From assembly GCA_045542415.1 (NCBI GenBank), contig JAZQKZ010000048.1:62001-126000 (forward strand): DNA of 64,000 nucleotides. The letters are read 5' to 3'. Below are positions 33,902 through 42,857 of the stretch, one piece after another. Every line of letters begins with the position of its first letter. Position 1 is the first letter of the stretch. Made by a program: the position numbers and the translations under genes. A model generated the notes under the pieces. It was given only the letters and a program-made list of their open reading frames with translations, had not been told where the DNA came from and did not search any database. The DNA is from UMGS1958 sp045542415 (GTDB lineage Bacteria; Bacillota; Clostridia; UBA1381).

Positions 33902-34672
33902 TTATATGCCCGATTTTAACTCAGCAAGTGTTTTCTTTAATATATTTATCTTCTCTACCTCGCTATGGCCCTTTTCAAGCTCCGTAGCGATTACACCTGC
34001 AGCAAGTACACCGTTTGCATATTCACCAAGTGCCCAGATACGCTCAACGCTTTCAACCTCTGCAACAGCCACCATGCCTATATCACTGTAGCCTCTGATT
34101 CTGTCAAAGAATGTCTTATACACCTCTGCCGGTGCATCCGGCGGTGTTATACAATACAGGAAGCCTTTCGCATGCTCTACTATATCTTGCATTCTTACGC
34201 CCGAAGCAGTCGATACCATAAATATCTGATATACGTTGTATTTTTCAACATACTCTGCTATTTCATCACTCTCTTCATACGGCAAATCCGGAATAATAAT
34301 TCCGTCAATACCGCACCGTGCGCATCTCTTAAAAAATTCCTCTGCACCGGTCTGAACAATTACGTTAAAATAAAGATGCAAAACAATGGGAAGCTTTATT
34401 TCTTCTCTTATTTCGCCTATCATTTCAAGTACCTTACTTACATCCGTACCCTTTGCAAGCGCTCTTTCATCAGCAGCCTGTACTGACAATGCGTCTGCTG
34501 ACGGGTCAGAAAACGGTACTCCTGCCACAATAACATCAGCTCCGTCCGACTGCATGGTTCTGATTGCATTCTTTGTAAACTCAATACTCGGATCACCCGT
34601 AACCACAAAGCTTACAAGTGCACGTCTCCCCTCTGCTCTTACTGTTCTCATCTGCTCATCTATTCTGTTCAT
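33902..34672 (-). CDS. TrpA-like protein lacking catalytic Glu49
   Basis: A 256-residue TIM barrel clearly related to tryptophan synthase alpha (TGDPS, GVPFSDPSAD, GIIIPDLPYEE, FLYCIT). With the start at ATG 34672 the numbering matches enteric TrpA: the catalytic Glu49 is Val49, Asp60 is kept, and the following Gly-Pro is Ala-Leu. Normal indole-glycerol-phosphate lyase activity is therefore doubtful. No other trp gene is near. The frame is open to 34768, but that includes the promoter and hairpin; ATG 34672 has AGAGG upstream. It could have a changed reaction or a binding role. A hairpin at 34705-34735 may attenuate it. Confidence 0.8.
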   Translation of the reverse strand: MNRIDEQMRTVRAEGRRALVSFVVTGDPSIEFTKNAIRTMQSDGADVIVAGVPFSDPSADALSVQAADERALAKGTDVSKVLEMIGEIREEIKLPIVLHLYFNVIVQTGAEEFFKRCARCGIDGIIIPDLPYEESDEIAEYVEKYNVYQIFMVSTASGVRMQDIVEHAKGFLYCITPPDAPAEVYKTFFDRIRGYSDIGMVAVAEVESVERIWALGEYANGVLAAGVIATELEKGHSEVEKINILKKTLAELKSGI

Positions 34673-34704
34673 TAGCCTCTGCTCCTGTCTTAATTCATAT
34701 AAGT

Positions 34705-34735
34705 AAAAAATAAGAAGTGATGCATTTACATCACT
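34705..34735 (-). terminator. Promoter-proximal terminator or attenuator
   Basis: On the minus strand AGTGATG (34735-34729) pairs with CATCACT (34722-34716), followed by TCTTATTTTTT. It lies between the promoter at 34740-34768 and the TrpA-like start, so it would cut most transcripts from that promoter unless bypassed. It may also end the upstream GGDEF transcript. Confidence 0.65.
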
Positions 34736-34739
34736 CCTT

Positions 34740-34768
34740 ATTATAACATACTGCTGTATTTTTGTCAA
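34740..34768 (-). promoter_or_regulatory. Promoter of the TrpA-like gene
   Basis: Minus-strand TTGACA (34768-34763) and TATAAT (34745-34740) with a 17-base spacer, both perfect consensus. Confidence 0.85.
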
Positions 34769-34774
34769 CTGCCA

Positions 34775-36421
34775 TTACCTTTTATCCGACTTCATACTTG
34801 CCTTATTGATATACATAACATCATCAGCACGCTTGAATACATCACTATAGCAATTGTCTTTACCGGGTTCATATATTGCCATACCGCATGCAAGTGATAT
34901 TTTTTCAATATCCTCATGAATATATACATTACGCTCTGCCAGGAGTCTGTTAAGCTTATTTATATAATCCTGACACTCACGGACAAGTCCGTCCTTGAAA
35001 ATAATGACGAATTCATCGCCACCCATACGATATGTACATTCTTCCGAAAACACTTCCATAAGAATATATGCTGCATTTTTAATAAGCTTGTCTCCTCTGT
35101 CATGCCCCAGCGTATCATTAACTACTTTCAGGTCATTAATATCAATAACCACAACCGCAAACTCAACATCGCCATTCTTGATTTCCTCGTCAAGCTGCTT
35201 AATATCATGCAGATATGCCGCATTGCTCTTCACTCCGGTGAGAGTGTCCTTATATGCCAGTCCGTTAATGTAGTCTCTGTATTCTTTCCAGTGTATTACA
35301 GTGCGACGCAGACTCTGTGCCAGCTCGCCCACTTCATCGCTTGACTTTATGTTGATATCTACATCAAGGTTTCCCTCAACTACTGCTTGTGCTGTTTTGT
35401 TAAGCGCCTTTATCGGTTGTACAAAACCTCTTGCACACCAGATTATAAGGAAAAGGAACAGTGCAAGTACACATACCATCACAACTATCTTGTTTATAAA
35501 CAAATCAAGAATTTCCGCATTAATTTCGTCTGACGGCGCCGTTATAAACAGACACATTCCGTTTACCAGAGTTTTGCCGTACATTTTCTTTTCTTTGTTA
35601 TTTCTTATATACTTGATAATCTCTCCGCTGCGTTCGCCGTTGACAACGCTCATTATCTTCTCGGCAAGGTCCTTATCCTGCGGCGTTTCACCAAACGCTG
35701 CATCTCTGTGATGCATAACTCTTCCGTCATCATCTACAAGAAATGCATAACCGGTATTATATACACTGATATTATCTATTTCGTGCGTTATACAATCAAA
35801 ATCAATATCCATTCCCGCAACTCCGATAAATACACCGTCCTTATACAATGGGATAACGTACGATATCATATTTACATCAATATTTTTATTATAATACGGC
35901 TTTATCCATGTCGGCTTACCGTTTGCTTTAGGAATATAATACCATCCGACGTGCTCTACATCGCTTGGATCATACTTGTTGATATCTGTCAGTTCCTCCT
36001 CATAAAACTCTCCACCATGTTCTTTCTTTACATAGAAGAGTCCCTCTGAATAAGATGTTATCTCCGGAGTATAGCGGATATACACAGCTCTTGCATCTAC
36101 AACATTTCTTGCAGCATTTATCAGCACCTTTTCAAGATCCTTTGTAAAAATTTTCCTTTGCTCTTTATCCACTATAGTAGAAATATCTGTGGCATTATCT
36201 ATGGCATAGTCCGCAATAGTTTCCGTCCCTTGCACAACACTGTCAAGCATTTTATTAATTATAGCCGCATCCTTGTCTGCCGTCAGCTCTATAATAGTTT
36301 CAGAGTCATGCTTCAGATTTTCAATAGCAAACCAAAGTCCCAGTCCTCCGATGAGTACCGATGATAAAAATATACCTGCAATCATCAGAACAATAAGCCT
36401 TGTTTGAATACTTTTTTTCAT
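34775..36421 (-). CDS. Cache-HAMP-GGDEF diguanylate cyclase
   Basis: A 548-residue membrane sensor predicted to make cyclic di-GMP. Order: TM1 (residues ~9-30), extracellular dCache sensor (~35-305, with YIRYTPE and WIKPYYNKN, typical ligand-pocket segments), TM2 (~310-330, VVMVCVLALFLFLIIW), HAMP (~332-385) and GGDEF domain with intact RMGGDEF (residues ~465-471). The Arg-x-x-Asp inhibitory site normally five residues before GGDEF is absent, so product inhibition may be missing. No EAL domain. Start ATG 36421 after AAGGAGCTGA. The ligand is unknown. Confidence 0.9.
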   Translation of the reverse strand: MKKSIQTRLIVLMIAGIFLSSVLIGGLGLWFAIENLKHDSETIIELTADKDAAIINKMLDSVVQGTETIADYAIDNATDISTIVDKEQRKIFTKDLEKVLINAARNVVDARAVYIRYTPEITSYSEGLFYVKKEHGGEFYEEELTDINKYDPSDVEHVGWYYIPKANGKPTWIKPYYNKNIDVNMISYVIPLYKDGVFIGVAGMDIDFDCITHEIDNISVYNTGYAFLVDDDGRVMHHRDAAFGETPQDKDLAEKIMSVVNGERSGEIIKYIRNNKEKKMYGKTLVNGMCLFITAPSDEINAEILDLFINKIVVMVCVLALFLFLIIWCARGFVQPIKALNKTAQAVVEGNLDVDINIKSSDEVGELAQSLRRTVIHWKEYRDYINGLAYKDTLTGVKSNAAYLHDIKQLDEEIKNGDVEFAVVVIDINDLKVVNDTLGHDRGDKLIKNAAYILMEVFSEECTYRMGGDEFVIIFKDGLVRECQDYINKLNRLLAERNVYIHEDIEKISLACGMAIYEPGKDNCYSDVFKRADDVMYINKASMKSDKR

Positions 36422-36615
36422 TACATGTCAGCTCCTTAGATGCTGTATAGATTATCGGTGCAACAAAGCTCCTCTTATTATTATACCATATTTTTAGTCA
36501 CCCGGCGAATTTTTTTCTCCGATTATTAAACAAATTTTATTCTCCGTTTTTGTTTAATATGACAAAATATGCTATAGTACAGACTTACACCCATAACCGA
36601 CAGCTCTTGAAATTT

Positions 36616-37308
36616 TTATTCAAAAATAACAAGGCTGTTTACAGCCTCACGCATAGCTGCATCTGCCGCCGCATTCATTGTCGAATTGATACCTGCCGCA
36701 CAAACCGATCTGCCGCCGTCAACAACATACTTCGCAAAGCCTCTTATTCCGTCCTCTGTCTGATATTCAAAAAAGCAGCCCTTATATTTCCCATCCTCAC
36801 GGATTACCGTGAAATCGTCAATATTTATTTCACCGAAATCCGAGTAGTAATCCTTTGCCTGCTCTACACTTGTAAGCTCAATCACCTTATCGGTAATAAT
36901 CGCAGTTACTACATTGTCATGAATAAGGAACAGCGAGCCATCCTCTGATTCGTCACCTATCTGTGTACCCGGCGGAAGTATCATTCCCCACTTTGTATCT
37001 CCGCCGACATATCTTATGTAACCGTCCTCAACCTCAGTCACCTCAAACTCGTCCTCAGTTTCCGCAGTCGGCACCTCATTTGCCTCTACACTCTTAACCT
37101 CTACCGAATTCTCAAGCGGTGCAATTGTCTCACCCGGAAGCTCTGTCGGAGCAGTCGTCGCCTCTGTTTCAGTCTCCGGAACTGTAGTTGCCACAACCGG
37201 CTTTCCATCTACAATATTTGAACCTTCCTCCTGCTTATTGGCACAGCCGCAACCATAAACGCTCACGAGCATTGCCGCCGCAAGTGCAAACGTTATTAAT
37301 TTTCTCAT
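36616..37308 (-). CDS. Predicted lipoprotein
   Basis: About 230 residues with a lipoprotein-type signal (MRKLITFALAAAMLVSVYGC, lipid Cys after VYG), a Thr/Glu/Pro-rich linker (TEATTAPTELPGET) and a ~130-residue C-terminal alpha/beta domain (YSDFGEINIDDFTVIRED) of no family I recognise. Start at 37308 (or the adjacent ATG 37311) behind AAGGG is preferred over the upstream ATG at 37332, which has a weak site. It follows the HAD-like gene on the same strand and may be co-transcribed. Function unknown. Confidence 0.65.
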   Translation of the reverse strand: MRKLITFALAAAMLVSVYGCGCANKQEEGSNIVDGKPVVATTVPETETEATTAPTELPGETIAPLENSVEVKSVEANEVPTAETEDEFEVTEVEDGYIRYVGGDTKWGMILPPGTQIGDESEDGSLFLIHDNVVTAIITDKVIELTSVEQAKDYYSDFGEINIDDFTVIREDGKYKGCFFEYQTEDGIRGFAKYVVDGGRSVCAAGINSTMNAAADAAMREAVNSLVIFE

Positions 37309-37334
37309 CATTATGCCCTTAAATCCTTTCATCT

Positions 37335-37907
37335 CTATAGCTTTGCCTTATCAACCGGCTTTATTTCTTTCCCTTTCACCATATATGCATGCTCTGCCAT
37401 TTTCATCATGGGTACGTCATTTATCGAATCGGTATAAAACTCATCAATCACGCAGTCCTTAAAACGCTCCGAAAACGCTTTGACCTTGTTTTTTCCATAG
37501 CAAAGGAATATAACGTGATCCTCCTTTGTTTCCGTACAGATAAGCGTTTTTGCCTTTAATTCATCCGCTATTTTTTCAAGCAGAAATCTTGGTGCCGCCG
37601 AAATTATCGCATCATCGCTGTCTATAAGTGATATAATTTCATTTTTAAGCTTAAATCTGTTTTCACTCCAGAATTCATTAAGCAGTCTGTCGGCATGGGC
37701 GCTGTTCTCAAAAAATACACCCATCATTTTATCACAGAACGCATACACAGCCTCAATACCTATCTTACCCAGCTTATAGCGAATTAAATTATACATCACG
37801 ACAGGCAAATGCACACAAAGTGATTTTTTACGTTTAAGACAGAAAAGGAAGAAATCAAAGCAGCTTTCACCATCATATATAGTGTTATCAAAATCAAAAA
37901 CTTTCAT
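37335..37907 (-). CDS. HAD-superfamily hydrolase
   Basis: A 190-residue predicted phosphatase or phosphotransferase. Motif I is KVFDFDNTIYDG at the N-terminus, a helical cap follows, motif III Lys is in the GKNKVKAF region and motif IV DSINDVPMM near the C-terminus, similar to the SerB/IB-type HAD group. The frame could begin at ATG 37940, but that region forms the stem of a terminator-like hairpin (37915-37942); the internal ATG 37907 gives the natural HAD start although its ribosome site is weak. Substrate unknown. Confidence 0.75.
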   Translation of the reverse strand: MKVFDFDNTIYDGESCFDFFLFCLKRKKSLCVHLPVVMYNLIRYKLGKIGIEAVYAFCDKMMGVFFENSAHADRLLNEFWSENRFKLKNEIISLIDSDDAIISAAPRFLLEKIADELKAKTLICTETKEDHVIFLCYGKNKVKAFSERFKDCVIDEFYTDSINDVPMMKMAEHAYMVKGKEIKPVDKAKL

Positions 37908-37914
37908 ATACTGT

Positions 37915-37942
37915 AAATGAAAGGATGACGTTTCCGCCATCC
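37915..37942 (-). terminator. Terminator of rhaA
   Basis: Minus-strand GGATGGCG-gaaa-CGTCATCC, a GNRA tetraloop stem with one G-T pair, followed by TTTCATTT, placed 10 bases past the rhaA stop. Partial read-through into the HAD gene is possible. Confidence 0.65.
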
Positions 37943-37951
37943 TTCCCTTGC

Positions 37952-39211
37952 TTATCTCTTTAATAATACGTCCTTCTCGTACGCTCTTACTTCGTCTAAC
38001 CAGTCAAGACCTACACCCTTGTTTGACTTGCTGCAGTAGTAATCCCATACCAATGCAAATGGAGCAGCCTTAAATTCCTGTGAAACTGCCAATCTGCCTG
38101 ATACGTCACCGTCAGCCTCGAGCTTCTTCATCATCTCTGTCGGCTGGAGTAATGCGTAGAGCATTGCCTTTCTTGTGTTTCTTAAACCGATTACCCAAGC
38201 TGCAATTCTGTTGATTGATGCATCAAAGAAGTCTGTAGCAATATATGTATCCTCAAGCTTGCCTAATCTTACAAGCTCCTCCATGATTGACTTTGTCTCA
38301 TCATCAAATGCAACTACATGGTCACTATCCCATCTGATCGGACGTGATACATGAAGAAGTACATGATCACTGAATGCATAGCAAGCACCAAGCTTAGCTG
38401 AAACAACCTCTGTCGGGTGGTAGTGACCTGTATCGAGAGTCATAATGATATGGTCAACATTCTTGCTCATTACATAACCCATGCAGAACTCGTGTGAACC
38501 GGCTGTAAATGACTCTGCACCGATACCGAATACCTTTGACTCGATACCGTCCATAACGCCCTCTACATCCTTTGTAGCCTCAAAGATTTCGTCATAGCTC
38601 TTCTTTAACTGTAATCTCGGTGTAAGTGTGTCAATCGGGAACTCCTTGTCACCGTCCGGTGTCCAGTGGTTGATTACACAAACCTTACCTGTTCTCTTGT
38701 AGAAATACTCACCAATTCTACGGCAAGCGATACCGTGCTTAACCCAGAACTTTCTTACCTCTTCATCAGCTGATGAAAGTGTAGCCTTTTCACTTAACGG
38801 GTGTGAGAAATATGTCGGGTTAAAATCAAGACCGATACCCTTTTCTACAGCCCAGTCTGCCCAGTTCTTAAAGTTCTCCTCGCTTATAGCGTCACGGTCA
38901 ACAAATGTGTCAGCCTCCATATAGTTAGCATGTACATTAACCTTTAACTCACCCGGAATATATTCCATTGCCTTATCGATATCAGCTCTTAACTGCTCCG
39001 GAGTCTTTGCTGCACCCGGATAGTTACCTGTTGTCTGGATACCGCCGGTTAAACCGCCCTCTTTCTTTTCGAAGCCGATAACGTCATCACCCTGCCAGCA
39101 GTGCATTGAAATAGGAGTCTTGTCACAGATCTCAATCATCTTGTCAACATCAATGCCGTACTGAGCATAATACTCTTTTGCTAATTCATAGCCTTTTTCT
39201 AAATCATACAT
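37952..39211 (-). CDS. rhaA: L-rhamnose isomerase
   Basis: Converts L-rhamnose to L-rhamnulose in rhamnose breakdown. The 419-residue length and motifs fit the family: MHCWQGDDVIGFE, TTGNYPGAA, HANYMEADTFVDRD, metal-site segments LDFNPTYFSHP and LDTGHYHPTE. Start ATG 39211 after AAGGAGAGG, under a good promoter at 39249-39277. Rhamnulokinase and aldolase are not in the window. With the two rhamnogalacturonan acetylesterase-like genes it supports use of rhamnogalacturonan I. Confidence 0.95.
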   Translation of the reverse strand: MYDLEKGYELAKEYYAQYGIDVDKMIEICDKTPISMHCWQGDDVIGFEKKEGGLTGGIQTTGNYPGAAKTPEQLRADIDKAMEYIPGELKVNVHANYMEADTFVDRDAISEENFKNWADWAVEKGIGLDFNPTYFSHPLSEKATLSSADEEVRKFWVKHGIACRRIGEYFYKRTGKVCVINHWTPDGDKEFPIDTLTPRLQLKKSYDEIFEATKDVEGVMDGIESKVFGIGAESFTAGSHEFCMGYVMSKNVDHIIMTLDTGHYHPTEVVSAKLGACYAFSDHVLLHVSRPIRWDSDHVVAFDDETKSIMEELVRLGKLEDTYIATDFFDASINRIAAWVIGLRNTRKAMLYALLQPTEMMKKLEADGDVSGRLAVSQEFKAAPFALVWDYYCSKSNKGVGLDWLDEVRAYEKDVLLKR

Positions 39212-39248
39212 TGGTTTACACCTCTCCTTAAAATTTTTAGATAATTAT

Positions 39249-39277
39249 ATTATATATGATTTAATGATATTTTGCAA
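39249..39277 (-). promoter_or_regulatory. Promoter of rhaA
   Basis: Minus-strand TTGCAA (39277-39272) and TATAAT (39254-39249), spacer 17. No clear operator palindrome is seen. Confidence 0.7.
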
Positions 39278-39302
39278 GTGTTTTTACGATTTTTTTGTCT
39301 TT

Positions 39303-40547
39303 TTATTCTAAATCTTCAATATTTATATTTTTTGTATGCTCCGTATGCTCCCATTCACGGTTTTTGTAGCCCAGCATCCCCTGAATTGCAATCGGAATCC
39401 ATGTCAGATTATACACACCGTACAGTACAAAATACCACAGCATTTTAAGTGTCATTTCCCTGCGTTCGTACCAGATTACAAACGGAACATAGCAAATCTG
39501 TAATACCGTTATTATATTCCACAGCAGCGGATTACCGAAAAGATACGAAAGCTGTATAAAACCGATATTTCCGTCCGGATAAAAGGTCTGAGCATACGAG
39601 AAAAACATAATTATCGCCAATGCTATAATTCTTATCGGCTGCACAAGATACACCGCACAGTCAATACAGCTCCAGCGTCCCTCCTTTATTCCCGTCCTTA
39701 CAAGACTGAAAAAGTAACGCGACGCAACATCGCAATGCCCACGCATCCATCTTACACGCTGCCGCCACGACTGCTTCAGCGTCAGAGGCTTTTCGTCATA
39801 TACCCTTGCATTATAATTAAAAGCTATTTTTTCTCCGCTTAAAGACAGCTTCATTGTAAATTCCATGTCTTCAGTAAGGCATGTTGCACCCCAGCCAAGC
39901 CTTTTTAGCGTTTCGCATTCTATAATAAATCCCGTACCCGACAGCTCACAGCACATACCAAGTTTATACCGGGGCAGCTGAAATATGCGGTTCACACCCC
40001 AGAAGCAATATGAATATGCCGCACTTATCCATGTATCATACGGGTTCTTACTGTCAAGAAATCCCTGAACAACCTTAAAGCCCTTGTTTGCACTTTCGTT
40101 CATTTCACCCAAAAAAGCGGCATCCGCAAGGTTATCTGCATCAAATACCGAAATATAATCGTATTTTTTATCCATTTTAAACAGCTTTTCAAAAAACCAC
40201 TCAAGTGCATATCCCTTGCCACGTTTCTTATCATCAAAACGCACATACACCGATGCACCCTCCGCTTCTGCAATTTCAGCCGTTGCATCGGTGCAGTTAT
40301 CTGCTATAACAAAAATATCATATGCTTCATCCGGATAGTCAAGCTTTTTCAGCGACCGTATAAGCGAAGCAATTACCGTTTCCTCGTTATGTGCGGCAAT
40401 AATCAATGCAAAGCGGTTAACTTTATCGCTTCTTTTTGTATTTTTATCCTTCAACGGCAAAAATCCCACAAGACCAACCGCCAGATAATACAAGCCTATC
40501 GGCACGGCTATGAGCTGCAAGATTATGCTTATTACTGTAATTACCAT
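39303..40547 (-). CDS. Membrane GT2 glycosyltransferase
   Basis: A 414-residue processive-type family 2 glycosyltransferase. An N-terminal membrane helix (1-28), a cytoplasmic catalytic domain with AHNEE, DNCTD, DADN (D-x-D), TEDMEF (TED base) and QRVRW (Q-x-x-R-W), then C-terminal membrane helices from about 300. Such enzymes make extracellular polysaccharide or modify envelope glycans. Start ATG 40547. It is divergent from spoIIID. The product cannot be named. Confidence 0.88.
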   Translation of the reverse strand: MVITVISIILQLIAVPIGLYYLAVGLVGFLPLKDKNTKRSDKVNRFALIIAAHNEETVIASLIRSLKKLDYPDEAYDIFVIADNCTDATAEIAEAEGASVYVRFDDKKRGKGYALEWFFEKLFKMDKKYDYISVFDADNLADAAFLGEMNESANKGFKVVQGFLDSKNPYDTWISAAYSYCFWGVNRIFQLPRYKLGMCCELSGTGFIIECETLKRLGWGATCLTEDMEFTMKLSLSGEKIAFNYNARVYDEKPLTLKQSWRQRVRWMRGHCDVASRYFFSLVRTGIKEGRWSCIDCAVYLVQPIRIIALAIIMFFSYAQTFYPDGNIGFIQLSYLFGNPLLWNIITVLQICYVPFVIWYERREMTLKMLWYFVLYGVYNLTWIPIAIQGMLGYKNREWEHTEHTKNINIEDLE

Positions 40548-40717
40548 TATTGCATTCCTTAAAAATATACTGTTATTTTTCTGTTATACCCCGATTATAT
40601 CATTTTTTTGCATTTGTGTCAAATCATATATTTTCGTCCGCGTGTCATACGCTGACATTCCTTTGCATAGAATGGTACAAATCTGCGGTTTTATCCGCAC
40701 CGGTGGCGAGGTATAAT

Positions 40718-40984
40718 ATGAAAGACTATATTGCACAACGTGCCGTTGACCTGGCACATTACATAATCGACAACAACTCAACCGTCCGCAAGACTGCCCG
40801 TGTCTTTAACGTATCCAAATCAACAGTTCACAAGGATATACACGACAGGCTACAGACACTTAATCCGGAGCTTTACCGCAAAGCACAGCGGGTACTTGAA
40901 GTCAACAAAGCAGAACGACACCTACGAGGAGGTATGGCTACTAAGGCGAAGTATAGTAAGAGGAGAAATGTTTTATCTGATTAG
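40718..40984 (+). CDS. spoIIID: Sporulation regulator SpoIIID
   Basis: An 88-residue mother-cell transcription factor of sporulation. The helix-turn-helix RKTARVFNVSKSTVHKDIHDRL and the LNPELYRKAQRVLEVNKAERHLRGG tail, quoted here only as key parts ARVFNVSKSTVHKD and RHLRGGMATKAKY, are nearly invariant in the family. The frame is open to 40550, but ATG 40718 behind GCGAGG gives the standard length. It shows the organism is, or descends from, a spore former. Confidence 0.95.
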   Translation: MKDYIAQRAVDLAHYIIDNNSTVRKTARVFNVSKSTVHKDIHDRLQTLNPELYRKAQRVLEVNKAERHLRGGMATKAKYSKRRNVLSD

Positions 40985-40990
40985 CTGTAA

Positions 40991-41030
40991 CAGTAAAAAA
41001 GACAGTTCATACGAACTGTCTTTTTTACTG
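40991..41030. terminator. Bidirectional terminator
   Basis: A perfect 18-bp stem CAGTAAAAAAGACAGTTC / GAACTGTCTTTTTTACTG with a 4-base loop; A6 and T6 tracts serve both spoIIID and the convergent SLH gene. Confidence 0.92.
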
Positions 41031-41031
41031 A

Positions 41032-42363
41032 TTAATAAACTCTCTTTGCTCCGATATATCTGTCGTTGTAATATCCCGAATCAATTGTAGTGTACATAAT
41101 GCTCTTACCTGTTGACGGTGAGTGAATCATCATACCGTCACCTACATACATACCTACATGAGTTGCGTAATTGCCTGAACCGAAGAATACAAGGTCTCCC
41201 GGCTGAAGCTGACTTCTTGATACGGATACACCACTCTTCTTGAGCTGATCGTCGGCTACTCTTGCAATTGAAATTCCGTTCTGCTTGCATACATACTGTA
41301 CGAAGCCCGAACAGTCAAAGCCTGCCGGTGTTGTGCCACCCCATACATACGGAGTACCAAGATACTCTGCTGCTGTATCTATAAGCTGCTGTGCAATCGG
41401 ATTTTCCGCTACATATGCAGCTTCCTTTTCCGGTGAACGCTTTGCAGCCTTGTACTTGAAATCTACCGGTACGCTGTAGCACTCTGAACCGTCTGCAAGA
41501 ACTGCACCTACGATTATTGAGTAGTACTTTCCTACCTTAAGCTTTGCTGATTCTACGGTTGCACTTGTAAGATTAGTCTCGTATTTCTCAACAAGCTCTC
41601 CGTCAGAATTCTTTATCATATAAATATAATTTATCGCATCCTCAGTTCCTGTCCATTCAATATCGAATGCACCCTCCTCGATTTCTGCATCCTCCTCCGG
41701 CAATGTGATTACCGGAAGTGCCAGCTCGTATCCCGAAGCGTCACCGAACTGAGCATATGAACGATTAACACTTGCAATAGCCTGCTCTCTTGTTGTTGCA
41801 CCTGTCGGAGCAAACTGAGTATCTGTAACACCGTTCATTAATGAATAGTTAAGAGTTGTAATAACTGATGACTTCGCCCATTCGCTCACCTTTGAGCTGT
41901 CCTTAAAGCAATCAATTACATATGTATCTGTACCGTCTGACAGGCTGAAATCAACCTCGCTTGCTGTAAGTGTACTTACAAGCATCTTTGCCATTTCTTC
42001 TCTGGTTACAAGTCTGTCCGGAGTGAATGTATCCTCACTTGTTCCCGATACAAGACCGTAGCAATATGCCTGAGATACCGCAAGGTTATCCGTATCCTTG
42101 AACGGAGATGTTGACGGTACTATTAAATCTGTTTCATTTGTAAGCTTCTTATATAAATTTACTGCTAATTCGCAGAACTCCTGTCTTGTGATATTCTTTG
42201 TCATATTATTTGATACTACCGAATATGAACAAAGACCTGCAGCATTTGCCGATTCGTATTCCGAAATAGCCCAGCCGCTTAAATCTGCCGCATACGCATT
42301 GCTTCCCAACACTGCAGCTGCTGATATTAAAGCAAAGGCGATTGCCTTTCTGATAATATTCAA
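41032..42363 (-). CDS. SLH-domain NlpC/P60 cell-wall hydrolase
   Basis: A 443-residue secreted protein that likely cleaves peptidoglycan stem peptides. Signal peptide 1-26 (AIAFALISAAAVLGSNAYA), SLH repeats ~28-205 (FKDTDNLAVSQAYCYGLVSG type, binding wall polymers), an Fn3-like domain ~215-300 and an NlpC/P60 domain ~325-443 with Cys in FDCSGF, His in THVGMYVG and His in IHSPS. The start is TTG 42363 after AAAGGAGAGG; the frame is open further up but that is the leader. Promoter at 42455-42483. SLH anchoring implies a pyruvylated wall polymer. Confidence 0.9.
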   Translation of the reverse strand: MNIIRKAIAFALISAAAVLGSNAYAADLSGWAISEYESANAAGLCSYSVVSNNMTKNITRQEFCELAVNLYKKLTNETDLIVPSTSPFKDTDNLAVSQAYCYGLVSGTSEDTFTPDRLVTREEMAKMLVSTLTASEVDFSLSDGTDTYVIDCFKDSSKVSEWAKSSVITTLNYSLMNGVTDTQFAPTGATTREQAIASVNRSYAQFGDASGYELALPVITLPEEDAEIEEGAFDIEWTGTEDAINYIYMIKNSDGELVEKYETNLTSATVESAKLKVGKYYSIIVGAVLADGSECYSVPVDFKYKAAKRSPEKEAAYVAENPIAQQLIDTAAEYLGTPYVWGGTTPAGFDCSGFVQYVCKQNGISIARVADDQLKKSGVSVSRSQLQPGDLVFFGSGNYATHVGMYVGDGMMIHSPSTGKSIMYTTIDSGYYNDRYIGAKRVY

Positions 42364-42454
42364 GATAATTTCCTCTCCTTTTCTTTTCTTAGTGCTTCGC
42401 TTTTGACTGACACTCTTACAAGATCCGTGTGTGTTGTTATCCATATTGATTACT

Positions 42455-42483
42455 ATTTTAGCAGAAAACCCCCATATTGTCAA
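42455..42483 (-). promoter_or_regulatory. Promoter of the SLH-NlpC/P60 gene
   Basis: Minus-strand TTGACA (42483-42478) and TAAAAT (42460-42455), spacer 17, leader about 85 bases. Confidence 0.75.
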
Positions 42484-42798
42484 GGCTTTTATTAAAATGT
42501 TTTACAGAAGTTAAAATTTTTGTTAAAAACCTTTAAAATAACTGCAATGGTTTTGTAAGGTACTACCAACCATTTTGAAATTTATTTGTAATATTTCTGT
42601 AATATTATTGTAGGCATATATCAAAGTGTATAATTACCATGCTTGTTTTTTGTTTGTTTTAACCTAATTTTTTAGTTTTTGTCTGCATGTTTATTTAAGG
42701 AAAATCAAATTGTTAAAAAAGTGTTACATTTGTTTTAAATGCTATGATAAATGCAGTAAATTACACTTTTCCGTTCTCTTTTTCCTCTGAATCCTATA
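42484..42798. other. AT-rich intergenic spacer
   Basis: About 315 bases upstream of two divergent genes. It is rich in T and A runs with no gene, hairpin or riboswitch that I can recognise. Confidence 0.6.
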
Positions 42799-42827
42799 TT
42801 TACAACACTAATTTTTTGTGTTATAAT
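42799..42827 (+). promoter_or_regulatory. Promoter of the lipoprotein gene
   Basis: TTTACA (42799-42804) and TATAAT (42822-42827), spacer 17, 30 bases before ATG 42858. Confidence 0.7.
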
Positions 42828-42857
42828 AATATCAACTATTTACAAGGAGACAGTCCA

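Noticed and set aside
33965..34486. 173-codon plus-strand frame opposite the TrpA-like gene
   Set aside because: Antisense shadow with no ribosome site; the minus-strand protein has clear family motifs.
40550..40717. 56-residue extension of SpoIIID
   Set aside because: The family is 80-95 residues and ATG 40718 has its own ribosome site; the extension is a hydrophobic translation of promoter DNA.
42364..42483. c-di-AMP (ydaO-type) riboswitch before the SLH-NlpC/P60 gene
   Set aside because: Such genes often carry one, but the leader here is only about 85 bases and shows none of the conserved elements.
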